Positions 36,889-45,825 of a stretch of DNA of 64,000 nucleotides are shown here, in pieces. The stretch is taken from positions 15,030-79,029 of the forward strand of contig JADKAW010000028.1 of the NCBI GenBank assembly GCA_016719055.1, read 5' to 3'. How positions within the stretch are numbered: position 1 is the first letter of the stretch; each line of letters opens with the position of its first letter. Below the pieces are notes generated by a model, which made no database searches, had not been told where the DNA came from, and worked only from the letters and a program-made list of their open reading frames with translations. Source of the stretch: Candidatus Rhodoferax mariagerensis (GTDB taxonomy: Bacteria; Pseudomonadota; Gammaproteobacteria; Burkholderiales; Burkholderiaceae_C). The translations under genes and the position numbers were made by a program.

Positions 36889-37335
36889 ATGAACAACGGT
36901 ATCTTCATCATCGCCCATGCGCCGCTGGCCAGTGCCTTGCGGCAATGTGTGCTGCATGTTTTTCCCGATGCAGCCCAGGCGGTGGCAGTGCTAGACGTGC
37001 AACCCAATGTGCCGATCGAAGAATCTCTGGTGAGTGCACGCATGGCGATGACCATGCTCAATAAAACCAACACGCTGGTATTGACCGACATGTTTGGTGC
37101 CACACCCTGCAATATGGCTCAAAAAATGGTCGATGGCGTGAACTCCCGCCTGATTGCTGGCGTCAACCTGCCGATGCTGATGCGTGTTGTGACTTACCGC
37201 AACGAGCCGCTTGAAGCCTTGGTGGCCCGAGCCATGGCAGGTGGCATTCAGGGCGTGATGCAAGTTGCCGTCACTGCACCGCAAAACCAGCAACGGAAAC
37301 CTCATGATCAAGACCACTACGACCATCAGCAATAA
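36889..37335 (+). CDS. PTS EIIA component, mannose type
   Basis: A 148-residue cytoplasmic phosphocarrier. The phosphorylated His is residue 10 in GIFIIAHAPLASALR, and TDMFGATPCNMAQ and PMLMRVVTYR follow as in the EIIA-man family. No EIIB, EIIC or EIID gene is next to it. In Cupriavidus and relatives such an EIIA forms a regulatory chain with HPr and EI that affects carbon storage. Its C-terminal tail (QNQQRKPHDQDHYDHQQ) overlaps the first 32 bases of the HPr gene. Confidence 0.9.
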   Translation: MNNGIFIIAHAPLASALRQCVLHVFPDAAQAVAVLDVQPNVPIEESLVSARMAMTMLNKTNTLVLTDMFGATPCNMAQKMVDGVNSRLIAGVNLPMLMRVVTYRNEPLEALVARAMAGGIQGVMQVAVTAPQNQQRKPHDQDHYDHQQ

Positions 37336-37573
37336 GCTCGGTCTGCACGCGCGGGCTTCTGCCAAACTCACCAAACTGGCAGGTAGTTTTGCCTGTGAGG
37401 TCTGGATGTCGCGCAGTGGGCGGCGCGTCAACGCCAAAAGCATCATGGGCGTGATGATGTTGGCTGCTGGTCTGGGGGTACAAGTCGAGGTCGAAACCGA
37501 CGGTGAACGCGAGCAGGAAGCCATGGACGCCTTACTGGCCCTGATCAACGACAAATTTGGCGAAGGTGAATAA
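37304..37573 (+). CDS. ptsH: Phosphocarrier protein HPr
   Basis: An 89-residue PTS phosphocarrier. His15 in KLGLHARASAKL accepts phosphate from EI. Ser46 in VNAKSIMGVMMLAAG is the site used by HPr kinase, which is common in Betaproteobacteria, but no hprK gene is in this window. ATG 37304 lies inside the EIIA gene. Confidence 0.95.
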   Translation: MIKTTTTISNKLGLHARASAKLTKLAGSFACEVWMSRSGRRVNAKSIMGVMMLAAGLGVQVEVETDGEREQEAMDALLALINDKFGEGE

Positions 37574-37594
37574 CATGTCGACGGCGCTGCGGCC

Positions 37595-39373
37595 ATGACC
37601 TTTTCCATTCATGGCCTGGCCGTTGCACGCGGAATCGCCATTGGGCGCGCAGTGCTGGTGGCATCCAGCCGCCTGGATGTTGCGCACTATTTCATCGAAC
37701 CCACACAGGTCACTGCTGAAATCAGCCGGGTGCGTGATGGTCGCGACGCGGTGGTCCGCGAGATTCACCGTCTGCAAGCCAGCATTGCCCAAATGGGTCC
37801 AAAAGAGGCCCCTAACGAGCTGACCGCCCTGCTCGACGTGCACCTGTTGCTGCTCCAAGACGAAGAACTCGCCCTGGGTGTCAAGCGCTGGATTAAAGAC
37901 CGCCTATACAACGCTGAATGGGCACTGACCAGCCAGCTTGAAGTGGTGGCGCGCCAGTTTGACGAAATGGAAGACGACTACCTGCGTGAGCGCAAGGCAG
38001 ACCTTGAACAAATCACCGAAAAAGTGTTGCGCGCCATGCGTGGTGTGTCTTCCCCGGTGATTCAACCGCCGAACCGCAACACTCGCAAGAGTTCACAACA
38101 GGATTTGTTGCTGGATGACACGGTCGATGTGCCGCTGATTCTGGTGGCACACGACCTGTCTCCAGCCGACATGCTGCAGTTCAAGCAAAGTGTGTTTGCC
38201 GGTTTCATCACCGATGTGGGCGGCAAAACCTCTCACACCGCCATCGTGGCCCGCAGTCTGGATATCCCGGCCGTGGTCGGCGCGCGCTGGAGCAGCCAGT
38301 TGATGCGCCAGGACGACTGGGTCATCATCGATGGTGATGCCGGTGTGGTGGTGGTCGACCCCTCGCCCATCATTCTGGCGGAATACGGTTTCAAGCAGCG
38401 CCAGGTCGAACTTGAGCGTGGCCGCCTGGCGCGCCTGCTGCATACGCCAGCAGTAACCATGGACGGGCAAAAAATTGAACTACTGGCCAACATTGAAATG
38501 CCAGACGATGCCGTCAGCGCAATCAAATCCGGTGCCGTTGGGGTTGGCCTGTTTCGAAGCGAGTTTTTGTTCATGGGTCGCCATGGCAAATTGCCCAACG
38601 AAGAAGAGCAGTACAAAGCCTACCGGCGCGCCGTGGAGGGCATGCAGGGCCTGCCTGTCACCATTCGCACAGTGGACGTTGGCGCCGACAAACCACTGGA
38701 TGAGTCCCAGCGCAACGATGCGCACCTGAACCCGGCTTTAGGCTTGCGCGCCATCCGCTGGAGCCTGGCCGACCCGGCCATGTTTTTAACCCAGCTGCGT
38801 GCGATTTTGCGGGCCGCTGCCCACGGCCAGGTGCACTTGCTGATTCCGATGCTGGCGCACGCCCGTGAAATTCGCCAGACCATGGCGCTGATCGATCACG
38901 CCCGCGTGCAGTTGGACAACCGGGGCGTGGCCTATGGCGCTGTCAAGGTCGGTGCCATGATCGAGATTCCAGCCGCCGCCCTGACGCTCAAGGTGTTTCT
39001 CAAGTACTTTGACTTCCTCTCCATCGGGACCAATGACCTGATTCAGTACACGCTGGCCATTGACCGCGCGGACGAGTCGGTGGCGCATCTGTATGACCCC
39101 ATGCACCCAGCCGTTTTGCGCCTGGTGGCCAACACCATTGCGGAAGGCCGGGCGCAGGGCAAACCCGTCAGCGTGTGCGGTGAAATGGCGGGCGATGTCA
39201 GCCTGACCAAGCTGTTGCTGGGCATGGGTCTGCGCAGCTTCTCAATGCATCCGGCGCAGATCCTGGCTGTCAAGCAAGAGGTACTGCGTTCTGACACGGT
39301 CAAACTGACGCCTTGGGCCGAGACAGTCATGGCCGATGACGAGCCTGGCAAACGCATGTCCAAAGCCACCTGA
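37595..39373 (+). CDS. ptsI: PTS enzyme I (phosphoenolpyruvate--protein phosphotransferase)
   Basis: A 592-residue EI that phosphorylates HPr from phosphoenolpyruvate. The active-site His214 is in DVGGKTSHTAIVARSLDIPAVVG. The C-terminal PEP-binding barrel has GVGLFRSEFLFMGR, RTVDVGADKPL and FLSIGTNDLIQYTLAIDRADESV, with the active Cys in VSVCGEMAGD. It completes an EIIA-HPr-EI set with no sugar permease, so regulation rather than sugar uptake is the likely job. Confidence 0.95.
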   Translation: MTFSIHGLAVARGIAIGRAVLVASSRLDVAHYFIEPTQVTAEISRVRDGRDAVVREIHRLQASIAQMGPKEAPNELTALLDVHLLLLQDEELALGVKRWIKDRLYNAEWALTSQLEVVARQFDEMEDDYLRERKADLEQITEKVLRAMRGVSSPVIQPPNRNTRKSSQQDLLLDDTVDVPLILVAHDLSPADMLQFKQSVFAGFITDVGGKTSHTAIVARSLDIPAVVGARWSSQLMRQDDWVIIDGDAGVVVVDPSPIILAEYGFKQRQVELERGRLARLLHTPAVTMDGQKIELLANIEMPDDAVSAIKSGAVGVGLFRSEFLFMGRHGKLPNEEEQYKAYRRAVEGMQGLPVTIRTVDVGADKPLDESQRNDAHLNPALGLRAIRWSLADPAMFLTQLRAILRAAAHGQVHLLIPMLAHAREIRQTMALIDHARVQLDNRGVAYGAVKVGAMIEIPAAALTLKVFLKYFDFLSIGTNDLIQYTLAIDRADESVAHLYDPMHPAVLRLVANTIAEGRAQGKPVSVCGEMAGDVSLTKLLLGMGLRSFSMHPAQILAVKQEVLRSDTVKLTPWAETVMADDEPGKRMSKAT

Positions 39374-39402
39374 TTTATATAAAACTGGCCTCCAGCCGTT
39401 AT

Positions 39403-40419
39403 TCAACCTGCGCAAGTCGCTTCTTTTTTGATAGCAAATGGTGTAGACTTGCGTACACCAAACAAAATTCCGCCCGTGACCAGCACCAGCCCCACCGCCA
39501 GATTCCAGTGCAAGGGCTCACCCAGCAACAGCACAGCCCCCAAGGCCGATAGACCTGGCACCAGGGCGGTAATCATGGTTGAGCGCACGGGCCCAAAGTG
39601 GCGAATCATTTGGGTAAAAGTGATGCCAGAGATGACCACTGAACCCCAGCCCTGAAACATGGCCTGGAACACCAGGTCCGACCAGGGTGCGGTGAAAACA
39701 TGCGCTTGCACCACGCCAGTGAGCGCCAGCACGGTGTAGGTTGGCAGATAGGTCACGCAAGCCAGTGTGGTGATGGCGATGGTGGCGCGCACGGCATCCA
39801 GCCCATAACGGCGCGCCAGCACGCTGTAACAGGCCCAGCACAGCGCCCCCAGCATAAACATCACATCGCCCGCCCACACCTCACCCCCGTCAAAGGCCCG
39901 CAGCAGGCTCAACCCACCCACCAGCACATCGCCCAGCACAATCAGCGTCAGGCCCAGTGCCCGCATGGGTGTGATGCGCTCTTGCAGCAACCACCAGGCC
40001 AGCAAAGCCGTCCAAAGCGGCAAACTGCCCGGCAACAGCACCGAGGCGTGTAGCGCGGGGGCGTAGGCAAAGCCGCTGTAGGCCAGCAGGGCATATAGCA
40101 GGCCGCCAAAAACGCCCAAAGTGACGGTGATCCGCGCACTGAGTGGTGAAATACCCAACCAGGAAGCGGCTTTTGGTTGACCCTTCAAACGATCCTGGCG
40201 CACCAGGTAAGCACCCCAGGGCAGCAGAATCAGACTCGCTCCAACGATGCGGCAAAAAGCAATGTCCAGCGGCAGCAACACGCCCCCGCGTGCTGGATCA
40301 GCCGAGACACGAGCGATCAAAATGAACGAAGTCCAGATCATGACCGTGACGATGGCCGCCAGAAAGCCGATGGTGCCTGGCGAGAAGCGTGGACTGCTGG
40401 TGGAAGCGTGTTTGATCAT
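39403..40419 (-). CDS. EamA/DMT family transporter
   Basis: A 338-residue protein with ten membrane segments in two repeated EamA halves. The first runs about residues 16-155 and ends with LTLIVLGDVLVGG; the second runs about 180-320, with LIPGLSALGAVLLLGEPLHWNLAVGLVLVTGGILFG-like ALVPGLSALGAVLLLGEPL. These are drug/metabolite exporters of unknown substrate. It is divergent from a LysR gene, so it may be that regulator's target. Confidence 0.87.
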   Translation of the reverse strand: MIKHASTSSPRFSPGTIGFLAAIVTVMIWTSFILIARVSADPARGGVLLPLDIAFCRIVGASLILLPWGAYLVRQDRLKGQPKAASWLGISPLSARITVTLGVFGGLLYALLAYSGFAYAPALHASVLLPGSLPLWTALLAWWLLQERITPMRALGLTLIVLGDVLVGGLSLLRAFDGGEVWAGDVMFMLGALCWACYSVLARRYGLDAVRATIAITTLACVTYLPTYTVLALTGVVQAHVFTAPWSDLVFQAMFQGWGSVVISGITFTQMIRHFGPVRSTMITALVPGLSALGAVLLLGEPLHWNLAVGLVLVTGGILFGVRKSTPFAIKKEATCAG

Positions 40420-40530
40420 GCCCGGATTATCTGTGCCCGGTCAGGACAGACTTTGTTGCGAATCTGACAGAACGGCATTCATTTCACACGCGTCCACGTT
40501 GTGGCTGGCCGCGTTCAACCCATATCATTG

Positions 40531-40544
40531 CGACAAATTTGTCG
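40531..40544. promoter_or_regulatory. Perfect 14-bp palindrome, candidate operator
   Basis: CGACAAATTTGTCG is fully symmetric and ends 12 bases before the LysR start in a 137-base divergent region. It suits an autoregulatory LysR site, although LysR boxes usually lie further upstream. Confidence 0.5.
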
Positions 40545-40556
40545 GGCAAGCACATC

Positions 40557-41486
40557 ATGCTAGAAAAGCTTTCACAAGAAATCGACACTCGCATGATGCG
40601 GGTGGCTTACCACCTGCTCAACGAGTGCAGCGTGTCGCGGGCGGCAGCGTTGCTCGATATGTCCCAGCCTGCAGCAAGCCAGCAGCTCAAGCGCTGGCGC
40701 GAGGTCACGGGCGATCCGCTTCTGGTGCGTAGCGGTTCGCGCATGGTACTGACCGACCATGGCAACCATGTGCTGCGCAAGATCACGCTAATTCTTGCCG
40801 AGATTGACGGCATCATCCACGCGCACGAGCACTTTGACGCGGCCCTATCGCGGCGAAAAATATCGCTTTTTACTGCAAATTCGCTGGGCCCATTTTTCGT
40901 CCCGCGGCTGGTCCAAATTGTGCAAACCGAAGCGGCTCACATGCAGTTGGACCTGCGGCCCATCATGTCAGAGGTGCAGCTTGTACATGAACTCGAAGCT
41001 GGCGACATTGACCTGGCTGTTGGCAACTGGCCGACGCCTCCGGTCAATATGCGCTACGCCAGGTTATTTAAATCCCGGATTGTCTGTGTGGTGCGCAGCG
41101 GCCACCCATTGGCAGGTCAGACGGGTATCAACCTGCAAGACTACCTGGCATTGGACCACCTGTCGCCAACGCCTGCGTCAAGTGTGACGATCAGCCCGAT
41201 CAGCGCGCGCTTGGCCGAGATTGGTGTTCGTCGGCGCATTGCGGTATCGATCCCTGAGTTTTCGCTGGTGCCCCAGGTCATCGCGTCGGGCAATCTGGTG
41301 TTCACCACCGCCCAGGCATTTGCGCAGCAAATGGCGCAGCAACACGGCTTTGCCTTGTTGGCCGCCCCCAAAGAACTGGGAGACATGACCTTTTACATGC
41401 TTTGGCATGATCGCCTGCACCACTCGGCTTATGGAAAATGGCTGCGCAGCCTGGTCAAACGCGTTTCTGATGAGGTGCGGGTTTAA
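40557..41486 (+). CDS. LysR family transcriptional regulator
   Basis: A 309-residue regulator. The winged HTH is near residues 10-70 (AYHLLNECSVSRAAALLDMSQPAASQQLKRWREVTGDPLLVRSG in pieces) and the effector domain follows from about 95. The N-terminus MLEKLSQEIDTRMMRVAYHL is longer than in most LysR proteins. ATG 40557 is used; an in-frame TTG at 40539 falls inside the palindrome. Neighbours are the divergent EamA exporter and, downstream, the BMP protein and acyl-CoA ligase, either of which could be the target. Confidence 0.88.
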   Translation: MLEKLSQEIDTRMMRVAYHLLNECSVSRAAALLDMSQPAASQQLKRWREVTGDPLLVRSGSRMVLTDHGNHVLRKITLILAEIDGIIHAHEHFDAALSRRKISLFTANSLGPFFVPRLVQIVQTEAAHMQLDLRPIMSEVQLVHELEAGDIDLAVGNWPTPPVNMRYARLFKSRIVCVVRSGHPLAGQTGINLQDYLALDHLSPTPASSVTISPISARLAEIGVRRRIAVSIPEFSLVPQVIASGNLVFTTAQAFAQQMAQQHGFALLAAPKELGDMTFYMLWHDRLHHSAYGKWLRSLVKRVSDEVRV

Positions 41487-41602
41487 CTTTCCGCCCCAAC
41501 ACCATGCACCAGCGCTTATAGGGTTTATGGCAGCGCCAGACATTGCTGCGAATCAGTGATGCCGTTTTAATCCAACCATCATTTTTTTGATTGGAAGCCC
41601 AT

Positions 41603-42727
41603 ATGACCATCCACGCTATAGCAGCCCACAAGCCATCAGGCAGCCGTCGTCTTGCGCTGAACTTTATGGCCGCCGCTGCACTGACCATGAGCCTGCCCAA
41701 TGCCATCGCGCAGACACCCGCGCCGTTGCCGCTGCGGGTCGGGGTGCTTTACAACACGCCAATTTCTGATGTGGGCTGGAATTTCCAACACCACGGCGGC
41801 ATTCTGGAAATGGAGAAAGCCTTCCCCGGCAAGGTGAAGGTAGAGTTTGTGGAGAACGTGGCAGAAGGTCCGGATGCCGAGCGGGTGATTCGTGATCTGG
41901 CGAAAAACGGCAGCCAAGTGATTTTCACGCCCAGCTTTGGCTACATGGACCCGACCCTGCGCGTTGCCGCTGATTACCCCAAGGTGGTGTTTGCCAACGG
42001 CACCGGCTACAAGCAGGCGGCCAATGTGTCGAGCTACAGCGCAAAGTTCTACGAGGCACGTTATCTGACGGGCGTTCTTGCGGGGCACATGTCCAAAACA
42101 GGCATCGCCGGGTACGTGGCCGCCTTCCCCATTCCTGAAGTGCTACAGGGCATCAACGCCTTCGCCATGGGAATGCGCAGCGTCAGCCCGAAGGCCGAAG
42201 TACGCGTCGTGTGGGTGAACTCCTGGTTCGATCCTTCTGCGGAAAAGCAGGCAACGACAAGTTTGCTCAACCTCAAAGCAGACGTCATTTCCAACCACAC
42301 CAACTCGCCCGCTGCCGTGGTAGAAGCCGAGGCCAAGGGCAAGTATTCTTTTGGCTACCAGTCCGACATGCGCAAACTCGCTCCCAAGGGGCATCTGTCA
42401 GCCGTGGTACACAACTGGGGGCCTTACTACACCGAGGTTGTGCGCGATGTGCTTGCTGGAAAGTGGAAAAGCAGCAACACGCTGGGTTCTTACGCGCAGG
42501 GTTACATTCACATCGCCCCGATCAACCCGGTGGTTCCCAAGGACGTGCAGGACAAGGTGTACAAACTTGAGTCAGAGCTCAAGTCCGGCAAGATCGCGCC
42601 ATTCAACGGCCCGGTCTTGGACAATGAGGGCAAGACCAAAGTTGCCGCCGGCAAAACCATGCCAGATGCCGATATTGCCAGCATGAATTACTACGTAGCC
42701 GGTGTCGTTGGCAAAGTTCCGCAATAA
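41603..42727 (+). CDS. BMP family (PnrA-like) substrate-binding protein
   Basis: A 374-residue exported binding protein. The signal peptide covers about residues 1-37 (RRLALNFMAAAALTMSLPNAIAQ). The mature part has the BMP pattern: VGVLYNTPISDVGWNFQHHGG, VIFTPSFGYMDPTLRVAADYPKVVF, GYVAAFPIPEVLQGINAFAMG, and SPAAVVEAEAKGKYSFGYQSDM. Characterised relatives bind purine nucleosides for ABC uptake. No permease or ATPase gene is nearby. The start follows GGAAG. Confidence 0.88.
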   Translation: MTIHAIAAHKPSGSRRLALNFMAAAALTMSLPNAIAQTPAPLPLRVGVLYNTPISDVGWNFQHHGGILEMEKAFPGKVKVEFVENVAEGPDAERVIRDLAKNGSQVIFTPSFGYMDPTLRVAADYPKVVFANGTGYKQAANVSSYSAKFYEARYLTGVLAGHMSKTGIAGYVAAFPIPEVLQGINAFAMGMRSVSPKAEVRVVWVNSWFDPSAEKQATTSLLNLKADVISNHTNSPAAVVEAEAKGKYSFGYQSDMRKLAPKGHLSAVVHNWGPYYTEVVRDVLAGKWKSSNTLGSYAQGYIHIAPINPVVPKDVQDKVYKLESELKSGKIAPFNGPVLDNEGKTKVAAGKTMPDADIASMNYYVAGVVGKVPQ

Positions 42728-42735
42728 GGCCAGTG

Positions 42736-44277
42736 ATGCTGATGCACCATCTGCTGCTGCAAAGTGCGCAGCGAACCCCTGACCGCCCTGCCTTCACCTG
42801 GGTGGATCGCAATATCACCCTCAGCTATGCACAGGCGGCATCGGGCATGCTTGACATGGCGGGGGCCCTTAGCAGCCTGGGTGTGGTCAAGGGTGACCGT
42901 GTGGCTGTATTCGCCCACAATGGCATGGACTACTTGCTTGCCATGCTGGGGGCCTGGCGCATCGGGGCGATTGCAGCGCTGGTTAACGTCAAGTTTGCGG
43001 ACGAACTCGATTACTACTTTGCCGACAACACACCAACAGTCGTCATCTACACCCACGACATGGGGCAAGCGGTACGCGCCGCCGCCAGTGCGGGCAGCGT
43101 TCGGCACCTGGTCTGCATGGATGGGCCCCAGGACGGCGCGCTTTCACTGCCCGAGTTGCTCAACGCTGGTCTCACCCCGGGCCCCGACCCTGAAGATGAG
43201 TCAGCCATCGCCCATTTGTCATACACCTCGGGCACCACCGGCAAACCCAAGGGTGCCTGCCTGGCCCACGAACCCACAGTGCGGGCAGTGCGCTGCATTG
43301 CCGAGCGCTTGCGCCTGCGGCCCGCAGATGTGTCTTTTGGCCCGACGGCCCTGTCGAGCAGCTACCAATTGGTAGGAAACCTGCTGCCCTCCATGGCGCT
43401 CGGTGCCAGTGCGCACGTGATGGGGAAATGGACGCCCAGTGCGGGCTGGGAAGCACTCGATGCCTGTGGCGCGACGCAATTGGTCGGCAACCCGACGTTG
43501 TTGCAAGATGTGCTATTGCAAAGTGTGCAGCGTGGGCGCGCCCCGAAAGGCCTGCGGCTCGGTCTGTCGGGTGGCGGCCCGGTGCCAAACACGCTAAAAA
43601 AAGCCTGGCGTGACCAGTTGGGCTTACCGTTGGTGGAGAGTTTTGGACAAAGCGAACTGGGCGGATTCATGGCCCTGGGCTACCCGGAGCTGGAGTTTGA
43701 CGACGCCAAACTTGGGCGCGTGGGCCCCCCGTTGCCCGACAAGGAGGTATGGATTGCAGACCCGCAGGGGCAGCGCCTGCCCTGCAAACAGGTCGGAGAA
43801 ATCATATTGCGTGGTGGCTTTATGCGCGGCTATTGGAACAAGCCGGAGGCTACCGCCATGACCATCGGTGGCACCTGCGGCGATTTGCTGCAGACAGGTG
43901 ACTTGGGGTGGATGGACGCTGACGGGTTTATCACCATGCGCGGGCGGCGTTCAGAGATATTTGTCGTGAGCGGGCACGAGTGGTACGCACGGGATGTGGA
44001 AGAGTCGCTGTGCAACCAGCCCGGCATCCGTGAAGCAGCAGTGCTTGGAATTCCCCATGCTGCACTGGGCACACAACCCATCGCCTTTGTGACCCTGTTC
44101 GATGCTCAAAGGGCAACAACGATCAACTTGCAAACCCTCAAACAACAGCTCGAAGAAGAGCTTAGAACAGATCTAAGTGCACTGCGCATTGAGATCCTGC
44201 AAATCCTGCCCATGACACCCACCGGGAAAATCGCGAAGGTGGAGTTGTACAAAATGGCTTACACCCGAAGCCGTTGA
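42736..44277 (+). CDS. AMP-dependent acyl-CoA synthetase/ligase
   Basis: A 513-residue adenylating enzyme. The P-loop-like motif LSYTSGTTGKPKG begins near residue 160. VESFGQSELGGFM is the A5 motif, and LLQTGDLGWMDADGFITMRGRRSEIFVVSGHEW covers A7 and A8. The C-terminal lysine lies in MTPTGKIAKVEL (A10). The enzyme would activate a carboxylic acid as acyl-AMP and then acyl-CoA. It begins eight bases after the BMP gene, pointing to a shared transcript. The acid cannot be named. ATG 42736 is used; GTG 42733 is possible. Confidence 0.87.
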   Translation: MLMHHLLLQSAQRTPDRPAFTWVDRNITLSYAQAASGMLDMAGALSSLGVVKGDRVAVFAHNGMDYLLAMLGAWRIGAIAALVNVKFADELDYYFADNTPTVVIYTHDMGQAVRAAASAGSVRHLVCMDGPQDGALSLPELLNAGLTPGPDPEDESAIAHLSYTSGTTGKPKGACLAHEPTVRAVRCIAERLRLRPADVSFGPTALSSSYQLVGNLLPSMALGASAHVMGKWTPSAGWEALDACGATQLVGNPTLLQDVLLQSVQRGRAPKGLRLGLSGGGPVPNTLKKAWRDQLGLPLVESFGQSELGGFMALGYPELEFDDAKLGRVGPPLPDKEVWIADPQGQRLPCKQVGEIILRGGFMRGYWNKPEATAMTIGGTCGDLLQTGDLGWMDADGFITMRGRRSEIFVVSGHEWYARDVEESLCNQPGIREAAVLGIPHAALGTQPIAFVTLFDAQRATTINLQTLKQQLEEELRTDLSALRIEILQILPMTPTGKIAKVELYKMAYTRSR

Positions 44278-44410
44278 ATGCCTTGGCAGTGCGCCACAGC
44301 GAGCCAGGGCAGCCGCGGGGCGAGTTATTTGAGTTTGCAGTAGGGCCACGCGTGCTTTAGAACGTGGCAAGCATTTCTCAGTGAATAATCGCTGATTTAC
44401 CCAGGTCATA

Positions 44411-44426
44411 TTCGTCGTTATACGAA
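44411..44426. promoter_or_regulatory. Inverted repeat before the DUF1015 gene
   Basis: TTCGT (44411-44415), six bases and ACGAA (44422-44426) form an operator-like repeat 10 bases before the start codon, in an AT-rich stretch. The regulator is unknown. Confidence 0.4.
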
Positions 44427-44436
44427 AAGCATATTC

Positions 44437-45753
44437 ATGAGAAATTTCACTGACATTGGCGTTCAGATTGGGCAGGTGTACTTGCCCGTAGCGGGTACCA
44501 ACCTGCAAAAATGGGCGGTGATTGCCTGCGACCAGTACACCTCACAGCCGCAATACTGGCAAGATGTGCAGCAATTTGTGGGCGACGCGCCGTCCACCCT
44601 GAATCTCATTTTCCCCGAGGTGTACCTGGACAAGCCCGGTGCGCCAGAGCGCATCACGGCCATCAGGCGCGCCATGGACGACTATCTACAGGCCGACCTG
44701 CTGGTGCCGCATGAGGGTCTGATTTATGTCGAGCGCACTGTGGCAGGCAAAACCCGCCATGGCATCATGTTGTGTCTGGATCTGGAGTGTTATGACTACC
44801 AAGCCGGTTCATCAAGCCTGATCCGCGCTACCGAGGGCACGATTGTTGACCGTCTGCCGCCGCGCATCAAGGTCCGCGAAGCCGCTGCGCTGGAGTTGCC
44901 GCACATTCTGGTGCTGATTGATGACCCCGAACACAGCGTGATTGCGCCCTTGACCGACGCCAAGGCCGATTTTGATGCGCTCTATGATTTTGAACTGATG
45001 CAGGGCAGTGGTCACCTGGCCGCTTATGCGGTCACTGCGCAGGCGCAAGACCAGGCGTTGCAAGCGCTGCGATTGCTGGCCGAGCCCACCACTTTTGCCA
45101 GCAAATACGGCGTGGGCCCAGACCAGCCCGTGTTGTTGTTTGCCATGGGTGATGGCAACCACTCGCTGGCCACCGCCAAGGCGATCTGGGAAGCAAAAAA
45201 AACTTCAGTTGGCTTGGACCATCCCAGCCGCTACGCACTGGTTGAAATTGAAAACGTGCATGATCAGGCGCTTGAGTTTGAGGCCATTCACCGTGCGTTG
45301 TTTGGCCTGAAGAAAGACCTGTTGATCGAGCTCAATCGCACCTGGGGCGACAAGTTCAGTTACACCGAGGTGGCCACCGCCAACGCCATGCGCCAGCGCG
45401 TGGATGGTGCGGCTAGCGCCCGACAAGTGATTGGGCTGATCGGTGGCGGGCAAACCTATGGCGTTATCGAGGTTAATCAACCCTCGTCGAACCTGCCGGT
45501 GGGCACAGTGCAAAACTTTTTGGACACCTTTTTGGCTGACGGTGGAGCCGAGACCCTGGACTACGTGCACGGTGCAGACGTGCTGGAGCGCCTGGCTTTG
45601 CAGTCAGGAAATGCCGGCTTTTATTTTGCCGGCATGCACAAGTCCGAGCTGTTCAAGACAGTGATTCTGGAGGGTGCCTTGCCACGTAAAACCTTCTCTC
45701 TGGGGCACGCGCACGAGAAGCGGTTTTACATGGAGGCCAGAAAAATTGCCTGA
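44437..45753 (+). CDS. DUF1015 family protein
   Basis: A 438-residue soluble protein of the DUF1015 family. The conserved LLFAMGDGNHSLATAKAIWE is near residues 230-249, and NVHDQALEFEAIHRALFG and the C-terminal FYFAGMHKSELFKTVILEGALPRKTFSLGHAHEKRFYMEARKI follow. Members occur in many bacteria with no proven activity. It is preceded by an AT-rich 159-base gap containing an inverted repeat. Confidence 0.88.
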   Translation: MRNFTDIGVQIGQVYLPVAGTNLQKWAVIACDQYTSQPQYWQDVQQFVGDAPSTLNLIFPEVYLDKPGAPERITAIRRAMDDYLQADLLVPHEGLIYVERTVAGKTRHGIMLCLDLECYDYQAGSSSLIRATEGTIVDRLPPRIKVREAAALELPHILVLIDDPEHSVIAPLTDAKADFDALYDFELMQGSGHLAAYAVTAQAQDQALQALRLLAEPTTFASKYGVGPDQPVLLFAMGDGNHSLATAKAIWEAKKTSVGLDHPSRYALVEIENVHDQALEFEAIHRALFGLKKDLLIELNRTWGDKFSYTEVATANAMRQRVDGAASARQVIGLIGGGQTYGVIEVNQPSSNLPVGTVQNFLDTFLADGGAETLDYVHGADVLERLALQSGNAGFYFAGMHKSELFKTVILEGALPRKTFSLGHAHEKRFYMEARKIA

Positions 45754-45775
45754 GGGCAAGAAATCGATACCAGGA

Positions 45776-45799
45776 GGGTGCGAGTCAAAGTGAAGTGGG
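45776..45799 (+). repeat. 23-bp repeat, copy 1
   Basis: GGGTGCGAGTCAAAGTGAAG with TGGG following, in the spacer between the DUF1015 stop and the VanZ-like stop. It matches copies at 51332-51354 (same strand) and 51765-51787 (opposite strand), with one mismatch in the 18-base core. Confidence 0.75.
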
Positions 45800-45825
45800 C
45801 TTTTTCCCTCTCCCAAAGGGCCAGT

